Assembly: GCA_963169175.1 (NCBI GenBank)
Contig: CAUJFK010000249.1
Location: 1-18,063, forward strand
Source of the DNA: Acidobacteriota bacterium
GTDB lineage: Bacteria > Acidobacteriota > Blastocatellia > Pyrinomonadales > Pyrinomonadaceae
DNA length: 18,063 bases
Direction of reading: 5' to 3'
Below are positions 7,676 to 15,135 of this stretch, one piece after another. A program made the translations under genes and the position numbers. The notes below the pieces were generated by a model that was not told where the DNA came from, made no database searches, and saw only the letters and a program-made list of their open reading frames with translations. Within the stretch, counting starts at the first letter, position 1, and each line of letters begins with the position of its first letter.

Positions 7676-8764
7676 GTGAAGCCCCACATCGTCATTTTCA
7701 CCGACCGAAAATTGGTTGCGTGCAGCGCCCGGAAAAATTTGAGCCCATTGCTCGATTTCCATTTCGAAGGCTTTGATCAACATTCTATCAAAGCGGGAGC
7801 TAGCAAACACCAATCACCGTTTCGCTTGACCGAGCATCCAGTTGAGGCCGACTACTTCGTACTTCCGTTGCACTGGACGTGCTATTTATGGAACAAGAGA
7901 AAGGAAATGCCTTCGGCGATTGAAATGGCTGAGTTGGCCGCACGGTATGGGAAAGAGCTTCTCATATGGTTCAAGGGGGATTTAGTCCCCCGGATACCAT
8001 TCGATAACTACGTCCTTTTTCTGCCGGGCATCATCCGGTCACGGCAAAGAGCGAACCACATTGCGTGTCCGGTGTTTATCGAAGACCCTCAGCCGAGGTT
8101 CGGAAAATTCAACGCCTTCGTTAGACCGAAAAGCAAAATTCCAACTGTCGGGTTTTGCGGCTATGCGGATTCAAGTCCCGCAAAAACTGGATGGTCCGTC
8201 ATCAACGGTCTAAAATTGAAGATGCTCGAAAGGCTGGGGCAGGGAGATTTTGAAGAGGTACAAGTAGTTCCCTCGACCATACTCCGATCTCGAACCCTAC
8301 GAAGCTTGTCGAAAAGTCGACTTGTCACAACGGACTTCATCGTCAGGGAAGCCTATACACCGTCCAGACGACCAGAATCGGACAAGGCCGTCGACATAAG
8401 AGTGAATGAATTCTTTGCCAACATCTACGGAACTGATTACACGCTGTGCATGCGTGGTTACGGCAATTGGTCATATCGGTTTTATCAAACACTTGCCTGT
8501 GGCCGAATTCCGGTGATTGTCGATACAGAGTGCGTTCTGCCGAATACAGGATCCATTGACTGGAAAAAATACTGCATCTGGGTCACACCAAACGAACTAG
8601 ACCGAATTGGAGAGATAATTCGGAGCTTTCATCACTCAATCTCGGATCGAGACTTTATACACCTGCAAGTCGAATGTCGGAATCTATGGAAGCGGTTGTT
8701 CACACCGGCAGGATTCTTCCCGCAACTTCGTTGTGTTCTTGAACAAGGGCGTCCTTCCAGATAG
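7676..8764 (+). CDS. Exostosin-like glycosyltransferase
   Basis: A protein of about 362 residues resembling the exostosin (GT47-like) glycosyltransferases. The diagnostic C-terminal part reads YTLCMRGYGNWSYRFYQTL, then CGRIPVIVDTECVLPNTG and a SIDWKKY segment, matching the nucleotide-sugar-binding end of the family. The frame is open from 7433, but that part lies inside the nucleotidyltransferase gene and looks like noise. GTG 7676 is preferred because GGAAAGG stands 5 nt before it and the protein then begins KPHIVIFTD, a natural Rossmann-like first strand. ATG 7613 and ATG 7649 are alternatives. No signal peptide or membrane segment is visible, so it acts in the cytoplasm. As the last intact gene of the operon it could add a sugar to the peptide or its phosphate; it could also belong to a former polysaccharide locus. 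Confidence 0.78.
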   Translation: MKPHIVIFTDRKLVACSARKNLSPLLDFHFEGFDQHSIKAGASKHQSPFRLTEHPVEADYFVLPLHWTCYLWNKRKEMPSAIEMAELAARYGKELLIWFKGDLVPRIPFDNYVLFLPGIIRSRQRANHIACPVFIEDPQPRFGKFNAFVRPKSKIPTVGFCGYADSSPAKTGWSVINGLKLKMLERLGQGDFEEVQVVPSTILRSRTLRSLSKSRLVTTDFIVREAYTPSRRPESDKAVDIRVNEFFANIYGTDYTLCMRGYGNWSYRFYQTLACGRIPVIVDTECVLPNTGSIDWKKYCIWVTPNELDRIGEIIRSFHHSISDRDFIHLQVECRNLWKRLFTPAGFFPQLRCVLEQGRPSR

Positions 8765-9073
8765 ATCCTCACGACGAATCTAATTCCGTACATTAGCCTT
8801 TTGAAAGCAGCCACCCAAGGGCTTGACCTTGAAGTTATGAGAGGAGCAAAGACTCTCCTTTCCCACGAGAAAGTTCATCTCGTTTTGCTCGAGATCACCT
8901 TTGACGATACTTATCTGGATGCTCCTAGTGCAGCGGAAACGCTCTCCTATATGAGGAGCATGGATTTCAGGCTCCTATCCTTCTACAAAATGCATTTCCG
9001 TAATGGCTTCGCAAGTTGGATCGATGCCTTATTCGTCAATCCCAATGCAAAGATGCTGATCCGTCCCGAGTAA
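8765..9073 (+). pseudogene. FkbM-family methyltransferase, C-terminal remnant
   Basis: The frame opens right after the glycosyltransferase stop and has no ATG near its beginning; a TTG at 8801 is the first possible start. SLLKAATQGLDLEVMRGA matches the FkbM core usually written as LLKxDxQGxxLEVLKGA, followed by a VHLVLLEITF strand and a GF-type end. Only about 100 residues remain of a family normally of 230-280 residues, and the SAM-binding N-terminal half is missing. The Asp expected just before the Thr-Gln-Gly is replaced by Ala. It is most likely a decayed sugar or peptide O-methyltransferase lost from the end of the operon. Confidence 0.72.
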
Positions 9074-9242
9074 CTGCACACACCAATCAGGATTCCTTTG
9101 CAGGATCTACCAACGACCGGGAATGTTGCGCGTGTCGCGCTATAGAGAGTTGGCGGCGGCGAAACGTCCCACCAGTTCATCTTTGGGTCCAAAGCCCATT
9201 CGATATCGGACGAGAGGCAATCGTTTGAACGGAACCGGTCCG

Positions 9243-11882
9243 TCAATTCGGAGTAACAACCATAGGACAGAATTGGGGGCAGGTCGAGGCCGGCGTGAAA
9301 CCATAACCGTTTGGAGTGCTCACCTGCAACGCCGCGCCACCAAGTGGAACCACAACTTGCGGATTCTGAGAGCTATATGTCCCCGAGATGAGTGGTTGTC
9401 CGAAATAGTTCTGCGCGTTCCGGATTGAAAACTGCTGGCCATTAACTAATCCCGTATTCGCCAGGTTGACGGTTGCGGTCGCCGATCCACTGAAATTGTA
9501 GATGATCACGTTGGCCCGGCCAGACTCATAGGCGTTCGGCCGGACAACCACCGTATCTGGCATCGCTAAGTTGGTTGACGTTGCGTTCTGATCAAACCCG
9601 GTGAGCGATTTCCACTGCGAGAATTGAAATAGTCCGTTGCTGACAATTCCGAATACCGTTCTATTGGCAGCTCCATAGTATGTGTTGTTGTTCCAGGCGT
9701 ATGGAAGGCCAACACGTGACAACGCATAGACAGCCCCGGTGCTTGAACTGTAAAAGTGATTATTCGATACACTCGCCGATGAGACTTCAGCTATTTCGAG
9801 CAGGGTCCCTCCGCCAGTAAAATAATTCCCGCTAACCGTTCCAATGGCCACGCCGGCGCCATAACCAAACTTGACCGAATATCCGGCCACGTTAGACGGA
9901 TGGAAGAAATGTGAGTTTTGAAGCACCGCTGTCGGTGACACTTGGCTATCCGGACCGAGGATGAGGTTGTAGTTGCGTCGCCCTATGTCGCCAAATTTTC
10001 CTAACGGCGATCCTGAATTTGCGATGATCGTACCATTGACGTCGCCTCCAATGTAGGGCCCCGTAACACCATATCCTTGCATACCTAGATTAAAGTTGTT
10101 GAATACAACGTCATCGTACACCTTTGAGTAACCGGCATTGTTCTCGAGATATAGACCGTGGCCGAATCCCTTTTCTTCAGAACCGCTTCGAGCATGCATG
10201 CCGTTGTTATAGATAATGCACCCGTAGATCTCCGTATTCGAACTCGCACTGCTTGTGAAGATGCCGCTTAGATTGTCGTGGACCGCGAGATTGACGAGTT
10301 TATTGCCGTTTCCGACGACCGTAACACCGTTTCCCCGACCGATGCCTTGATTTTCCGTGTTGCCATTGCGACTCGGACGGCTGTTCAACACTTCGAAGTC
10401 CCTGTATATCGTGGCCGTCCCAAGAACGTAAAGAACATCCCCTCCGAAGACGACGATCGAACCTACAGGATGCGGTTCCGCTCCATTCAAAGAATTGCTC
10501 GCCGCACGAAGGCTGCCTGTAATGTTATTTCCGCTTTTGCCGAAAACTTTTATCACTTCCCCACCGATGACGAGTTCGTCGGATCCGCCGTCGAGGACTC
10601 CAGACGCATTTTGCAGCGAGAATGTCGTCTGGCTGCTGTTGATCCCAATTGGAAGCGTGGTTGTCTTATAGCCGTCGATCCGTGCCCATTCACCGGGTGC
10701 ACTGCGAACTATCGCGCCGGACAGCTGCGAACGATACTTGCCGACGTAGGTGCCGCCTCGGAGACATAAAGTTTTTCCGTCTTTTACCAACTGCGTTTTT
10801 CCTAATGCGGTTTGCAGATCCCAGGGGGCCGAGACGGAGCCGGCGGCGGTAGAATTACCGCTCGGGGATGCGTAGTAATCGCATGCGAATGTCGGCGGCG
10901 CAGGGGTTGGTGTCGCAGTCGGCGTAGGCGTAGGCGTCGGCGTCGGCGTTGGTGCGGATTGAGAAGACGTGGGCGAAGCTGGAGGTATATCCGTCGCCTC
11001 ACCAAAATTCTGAGCGTAAAACGTCGACGTGGAGCTGTTTATTCTATACCAGTTGCCACTGGCCGGCCGGTAAACCGCGACATCCGCCCGTCCGTCGCCG
11101 TCGTAGTCAGCCGGTACCGGCGTATCCGTGGAAACCCCAAAATTTACCACGCGAAATTCGTTCCCACTCGTTTGGATATACCAATTGGAATCTGACGGAC
11201 GCCAAACGGCGAGGTCCGACCTGCCGTCAGCATCAAAATCACCGGTCAACGGCACATCCCCGGGCTGGCCAAATTGCCGAACAACAAACGAACCTCCATT
11301 CGAGCTGTTTAAGCGGTACCAAGTACCATTCGATGGCCTGAAAACAGTGATATCTGCAATTTGATCTCCGTCAAAATCAGCCGGAACGGGGATATCACCG
11401 TTCGTGCCGAAGTTCTTAGCAGAAAAAGTTTGTGCCTGGCTCGAAATCGTAAACCACTGGCCTGTCGAAGGCCGAAAAACTCCAATATCGGCACGACCAT
11501 CGGCATCGAAGTCGGCGGGTACCGGTATATCACCAACCTCGCCCCACGAAACGGAGTCGAACGTATTCGTCGTGCTCTTTAACCTGTACCAGATTCCCTG
11601 GCGGAAAACTGCAGTGTCGGTCTTGCTGTCCCCATCGTAATCGCGTGCAACCGGCCAGTCTCCATTCTGGCCGAACCGGTGAGCGATGAAACCGTCCGAC
11701 GAGCAGTAGAAGTACCACCAACCGTTCGAGGGTCGAAAGACACTCAGATCGGCTCGTGCGTCTCCGTCAAAGTCAAAACGAACGCCTGAGGCAAAAGCCG
11801 AAGTCCCAGCGACGAGCAAAAGCAAGGTCATCGCAGGAACGCAAACAATTGTACGGATTGGTCTGGTTGAATGGGTTCGCAT
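9243..11882 (-). CDS. Secreted VCBS/FG-GAP repeat protein with right-handed beta-helix domain
   Basis: An 879-residue exported protein. Residues 1-31 form a signal peptide: Arg-rich start, hydrophobic 13-25, likely cleavage near SAFASG. Six calcium-binding-type repeats begin near 37, 81, 124, 169, 215 and 259 with a period of about 45; each reads DxDGDxxADxxVFRPSxGxWY, so the region is propeller-like. A Thr-Pro linker (about 305-331) leads to the C-terminal part (335-879), which starts CDYYASPSGN and has Asn- and Gly-rich turns with repeated short strands typical of parallel beta-helix (pectate-lyase-like) proteins. No catalytic residues can be assigned. Surface or secreted carbohydrate binding or processing is possible. 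It is convergent with the RiPP operon and not obviously part of it. No SD is seen. Confidence 0.85.
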   Translation of the reverse strand: MRTHSTRPIRTIVCVPAMTLLLLVAGTSAFASGVRFDFDGDARADLSVFRPSNGWWYFYCSSDGFIAHRFGQNGDWPVARDYDGDSKTDTAVFRQGIWYRLKSTTNTFDSVSWGEVGDIPVPADFDADGRADIGVFRPSTGQWFTISSQAQTFSAKNFGTNGDIPVPADFDGDQIADITVFRPSNGTWYRLNSSNGGSFVVRQFGQPGDVPLTGDFDADGRSDLAVWRPSDSNWYIQTSGNEFRVVNFGVSTDTPVPADYDGDGRADVAVYRPASGNWYRINSSTSTFYAQNFGEATDIPPASPTSSQSAPTPTPTPTPTPTATPTPAPPTFACDYYASPSGNSTAAGSVSAPWDLQTALGKTQLVKDGKTLCLRGGTYVGKYRSQLSGAIVRSAPGEWARIDGYKTTTLPIGINSSQTTFSLQNASGVLDGGSDELVIGGEVIKVFGKSGNNITGSLRAASNSLNGAEPHPVGSIVVFGGDVLYVLGTATIYRDFEVLNSRPSRNGNTENQGIGRGNGVTVVGNGNKLVNLAVHDNLSGIFTSSASSNTEIYGCIIYNNGMHARSGSEEKGFGHGLYLENNAGYSKVYDDVVFNNFNLGMQGYGVTGPYIGGDVNGTIIANSGSPLGKFGDIGRRNYNLILGPDSQVSPTAVLQNSHFFHPSNVAGYSVKFGYGAGVAIGTVSGNYFTGGGTLLEIAEVSSASVSNNHFYSSSTGAVYALSRVGLPYAWNNNTYYGAANRTVFGIVSNGLFQFSQWKSLTGFDQNATSTNLAMPDTVVVRPNAYESGRANVIIYNFSGSATATVNLANTGLVNGQQFSIRNAQNYFGQPLISGTYSSQNPQVVVPLGGAALQVSTPNGYGFTPASTCPQFCPMVVTPN
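10899..10952 (-). repeat. Thr-Pro microsatellite encoding the linker
   Basis: Alternating Pro and Thr codons (about nine pairs with one Ala) form a 6-bp-period tandem repeat, GGCGTN on the + strand. It encodes the flexible linker between the repeat domain and the beta-helix. Such a tract is prone to length change by slippage without breaking the frame. Confidence 0.8.
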
Positions 11883-11929
11883 AGATAAAGCTACGAGCCT
11901 CGGGGGTTGAGGATTGAAATTCGTTTGCG

Positions 11930-11986
11930 ATCGGAGATCAAGACTTAAAGACCTAGGTAATCAAGTTTGCAAAACCGATCTCCGAT
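11930..11986 (-). promoter_or_regulatory. Possible promoter bracketed by an inverted repeat
   Basis: On the - strand, TTGCAA (11967-11972) and TTTAAG (11944-11949) are separated by 17 nt and could act as -35 and -10 for the repeat-protein gene, each matching the consensus at four of six bases. A perfect 10-bp inverted repeat, ATCGGAGATC (11930-11939) and GATCTCCGAT (11977-11986), brackets them and could be an operator. This is weak sequence evidence only. Confidence 0.3.
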
Positions 11987-12352
11987 AGAAAATTGTGGTT
12001 GTTGACGGTAAATACTGAAAACTAACGAATCGTAAGAGAACATGGTAACCGATCGAGATCTCTCAACGGTGCTTAGCTTGCAGCTGAACCTCTCTTAATA
12101 AAAACCTTCAATGCAGAAATACTTTCAGAAAAACGACCATTTAGACACAAGTGGGCTCTTATCTCTGAACGACCTGACAAACTTGGGGTTAAGGCAAGCG
12201 ACGGAATATTGGGGGCAACTCGAACGAGATTAAGAATGCGTATTTTCGCGGACCGTGTCAAGTATAGAGGGCAATTGCATTTGATCCGGACGCTGCTACC
12301 TTCGCGAGTAATTCGAGTAAGGCGATGCGGGACCAAGTCTCGAGTCGGATCG

Positions 12353-12398
12353 TGAAAGCATAAAGTCACATTAGCCACTATGGAACTTTATGCTTTCA
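12353..12398 (-). terminator. Hairpin downstream of metalloprotease
   Basis: A perfect 14-bp inverted repeat (12353-12366 with 12385-12398) with an 18-nt loop lies 78 bp past the metalloprotease stop on its transcribed strand. The stem is A+T-rich and no T-run follows, so it may be a mRNA 3'-end stabiliser or a factor-dependent terminator rather than a classic intrinsic one. Confidence 0.5.
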
Positions 12399-12475
12399 TC
12401 CGCGTTGCATGTTGTGTCGCGGCCAACTGCGATAAACCGAACGGTACTCACCAACTGGCTTGTCGCTCTTCCGCA

Positions 12476-15025
12476 TCAGTTGCCGATCGGGTCGCCGGGT
12501 GGGGTGGCGAGCGGTGTTGTTGGTTTCCTGGGCTCGGCGGGCCGGGCGAGGAAACGTTCGATCTCGTCGGCGGTTGCCCGGCGGTGAGCGGCCTCGTCGC
12601 GGTTCGCCACAATTGATTTCAATGATGCGAGCAGTGAACGGAGCGCGTCAGATGCGACCGCACGGACCTGCGGTTGGGCGCGCTCGTTGGCGGCAAGGTC
12701 CATCAGGCGGGCTACGACAAGACTTTGGACCGCATGTTGAACAGCGGCGAGCTTTGCGGGAGACCGGTCGCTACCGCTCGCGGTTCTGACAGGAGACCGA
12801 TCGCTACCGCTTCTGGTGGGTGCGGTTGCACTCCAGGTTGATTTGATCAGTGCCGCGACCACTTCGCCAAAATGCAGATTCGCGCGGTCGCGGGCGTTGA
12901 AACTGATCGTTCTCGCGGCTCGATTCGGTTCAAGCAAACCACTGATCGTCATATCAGCGGCGATCTCGGCGGCGCCGATCTCGTCGAACATTGGGTTTGT
13001 TCGTTTCGAGAAACGCTCGCTCCGCTGTGAGCCGTAACCGTAAGCAAGCGGCGGCAGCAATTTGAGGATCTTGTCGTCAATCACCAATTCCTCAGGCCTT
13101 ATTGTTTCGAGCACAGCGGCCAACGCTTCTCTCTGCTTTGCGGCGGGAACGATGTCGGCAACAGTCGCCGGGCTTGGTCCGTTTTTAGTGCGGACGGCAA
13201 ACGTGTAATAAGCTCCGCCTATCTCTTTTGTCGCCGCGTTAAGTTGATATCGGTGATGCAGATACAGCGGCATAAATCGGTTCTCTAATTCTGAAAGCGG
13301 CGTACCTTCAGGGATGTTCTCGATGCCAAATTGATTCAGCCCGATCCGCCTTACCTGCATCTCATGCCGAAGCGTCGCCACCGGATCGCTGCCGTTGTCC
13401 CACAAAGTTGCAAGCGGATTTGCCCCGCCCGCCGGCCGTGCGTCCTGATCGGTGAGGAACAACATACCGTTCTTCAAACCGTCGTTCACGATCGCCCCAA
13501 GCTCGCGGTCTTCATTCGCACCGGGTGCAAATTGCGCGTAAGAATATCGTGTCGAAAATTTGTCAAATGCTCCGATCCCAACGGCGTAAGCGTTCGAAAA
13601 ATCGAGCTTGCCATTCTTTATCTCAACCATCGGTGCCGGGTAATCCATTACAGATCCGCGGTTATAAGTGCTTGCCGCGAAGTTGTGCGCAAAGCCAAGC
13701 GTGTGGCCAACTTCGTGCGCCGACAACTGGCGGATTCGTGCGTATGCCATTGCAGTCACTTCGTCCGCATCGCGTGCAGGCAGAAGATAATCGGGATCAG
13801 GGAGCATCCCGAAATCGCACGCGCCCAAAGACGCGTTGTACGGCGGGATCATCCCTTCGCCGAGCAGAAAATCCTGCCTCGCCCGCTGTGAATCAAGCGT
13901 GACGTCGCCCTTGATTATCTCGCCCGTGCGCGGATCGACCACGCTTGAGCCAATCGACCAGCCGCGAGTCGAACGATGCACCCAATTGATGACGTTGTAA
14001 CGAACGTCCATCGGGTCGGCGTCCGGCGGCAGCACGCGGACCTGGAACGCATTGCGAAATCCGGCCGCTTCGAATGCCTGATTCCACCATTGTGCGCCTT
14101 CGACCAACGCCTGCTGGATCGCCTTCGGCGCGCCATTGTCAACGTAATAAACGATCGGCTTTACCGCTTCGCTCACGGCCGCGTTCGGGTCGCGTTTCTC
14201 AAGGCGGTGACGGATTATCCAACGCTTTTCGAGGTCTTCGTTTATGTCCGTCCCGTAATCATAAAAGCTGGTCGAGATAGAGCCGGTGCGCGGATCGAAT
14301 TTCCGCGGCTTATAATTATTGTCCGGCAGTTCGACAAATGATTGGCGTTCTCTGACGGTCACATGCCGACTGGTCGGCGTTACAGACCCAACCGGATTGC
14401 CCGCGACGCCCGCGTTTGAAGAAACGGTGATCGTCGCTTCGACCTCGGTATTTTTGGGGAAGCCTTTGGTGTTTGGCATATAGAGCGCGCTGCGGCTTTC
14501 GTCAAAACTATAACCGCCCTGCCGGCCCTGATTGATCCTGTCGGCAACGCCGTGAGCGTCGCGAATAAGGAAGCTCGTCGCGTCAATTAGCACACGGTCG
14601 CCCTCGGTCGCCTCGACCTTAAAACCCCAGATCACCGACCGAGCGAACGATTCTTCTACCGACTTCCGCTCTGCCTCATTATTTGTCAGCGCACGGTAAT
14701 CGTAATTGGGCTGAACGAGCAGCACCTTGTTGCCTGCACGTTCAAATTTCACGACACGCTCCGGCCCTAACTGGGCGCGGTCAAGCCCGATCGCGTTTGA
14801 TCCAACACCGGTCGGCAGCGAAACGAGATAAAGAAATTCGCTGTTGAAACGCGGTACCTCAATATAGATCTTGCCCTCTTCGGCATTGATATAGAGCGGC
14901 ATAAAGCCATCTATCTTTTGGGCCTTTTCAACGACGGACGAAAATGATTTACGAGCCGGCGTCTGAGCCGTAGCGAACACCGAGACGCACGCCAGCACAA
15001 GCAAGGAGTAGAGCAGGTTCTTCAT
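12476..15025 (-). CDS. Secreted zinc metalloprotease, DUF5117/DUF4953 type
   Basis: About 849 residues from ATG 15025, chosen because MKNLLYSLLVLACVSVFATAQ is a clean signal peptide; the upstream ATG at 15058 would add 11 residues before it. The zinc site HEVGHTLGFAHN gives His437, Glu438, His441 and His447, and SVMDYPAP just after it is the Met-turn of a metzincin-like fold. The N-terminal half, with FMPLYINAEEGKIYIEV and the YDYGTDINEDLEKRWIIRHR stretch, matches the DUF5118/DUF5117 modules that precede the catalytic part in this large-protease family. It is probably periplasmic or outer-membrane-associated; the substrate is unknown. A tandem GSDRSP repeat interrupts the C-terminal helical region. 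The gene is divergent from the monooxygenase. Confidence 0.88.
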   Translation of the reverse strand: MKNLLYSLLVLACVSVFATAQTPARKSFSSVVEKAQKIDGFMPLYINAEEGKIYIEVPRFNSEFLYLVSLPTGVGSNAIGLDRAQLGPERVVKFERAGNKVLLVQPNYDYRALTNNEAERKSVEESFARSVIWGFKVEATEGDRVLIDATSFLIRDAHGVADRINQGRQGGYSFDESRSALYMPNTKGFPKNTEVEATITVSSNAGVAGNPVGSVTPTSRHVTVRERQSFVELPDNNYKPRKFDPRTGSISTSFYDYGTDINEDLEKRWIIRHRLEKRDPNAAVSEAVKPIVYYVDNGAPKAIQQALVEGAQWWNQAFEAAGFRNAFQVRVLPPDADPMDVRYNVINWVHRSTRGWSIGSSVVDPRTGEIIKGDVTLDSQRARQDFLLGEGMIPPYNASLGACDFGMLPDPDYLLPARDADEVTAMAYARIRQLSAHEVGHTLGFAHNFAASTYNRGSVMDYPAPMVEIKNGKLDFSNAYAVGIGAFDKFSTRYSYAQFAPGANEDRELGAIVNDGLKNGMLFLTDQDARPAGGANPLATLWDNGSDPVATLRHEMQVRRIGLNQFGIENIPEGTPLSELENRFMPLYLHHRYQLNAATKEIGGAYYTFAVRTKNGPSPATVADIVPAAKQREALAAVLETIRPEELVIDDKILKLLPPLAYGYGSQRSERFSKRTNPMFDEIGAAEIAADMTISGLLEPNRAARTISFNARDRANLHFGEVVAALIKSTWSATAPTRSGSDRSPVRTASGSDRSPAKLAAVQHAVQSLVVARLMDLAANERAQPQVRAVASDALRSLLASLKSIVANRDEAAHRRATADEIERFLARPAEPRKPTTPLATPPGDPIGN
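12759..12811 (-). repeat. In-frame tandem repeat within metalloprotease (SGSDRSP)
   Basis: Two 20-bp copies (12759-12778 and 12792-12811) differ at one base and are offset by 33 bp, so each unit is 11 codons and keeps the frame. They encode SGSDRSPVRTA and SGSDRSPAKLA in a low-complexity stretch between helices. It looks like a short dispersed repeat inserted in a tolerant loop. Confidence 0.75.
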
Positions 15026-15135
15026 ATGTTTTGTCGAGGAGCAATCAAAAAGTAGCATTATCGTTCGCTTAACTCAAGACCAACGGCATTAGCGAAACAT
15101 TTTAATTTCCGTGCCAAAGGCTTAAAATTTCAAAT
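15026..15135. promoter_or_regulatory. Divergent promoter region
   Basis: This 110-bp gap separates two divergently transcribed genes and must hold both promoters. A TTAAAAT (15122-15128) just before the monooxygenase start could be a -10-like box, but it is so close to the ATG that the transcript would be nearly leaderless. No SD is seen for either gene and no convincing -35 was found. Confidence 0.4.

Larger units (their letters stand above)
11883..12475. other. 593-bp intergenic region, no convincing gene
   Basis: The region lies between two - strand genes. A 101-codon - strand frame at 12073-12378 has no recognisable motif, is full of Arg and Ser, has no SD, and is judged spurious. What can be seen are two inverted repeats: one near the start of the repeat-protein gene (11930-11986) and one 78 bp past the metalloprotease stop (12353-12398). 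Nothing else was recognised. Confidence 0.6.

Noticed and set aside
9181..9243. Short hairpins near the convergent ends (CTTTG/CAAAG and ACGGA/TCCGT)
   Set aside because: Stems of 5 bp without T-runs are expected by chance.
10278..10769. 163-codon + strand ORF opposite the beta-helix gene
   Set aside because: Shadow of the real - strand gene, which has a signal peptide and clear repeats; no motif of its own.
12073..12378. 101-codon - strand ORF in the intergenic gap
   Set aside because: No motif, no SD, odd composition, and it overlaps the left arm of the 14-bp inverted repeat; treated as chance.
15026..15058. Metalloprotease start at ATG 15058
   Set aside because: It would place 11 residues, with Cys and charged residues, before a clean signal peptide that starts at 15025.
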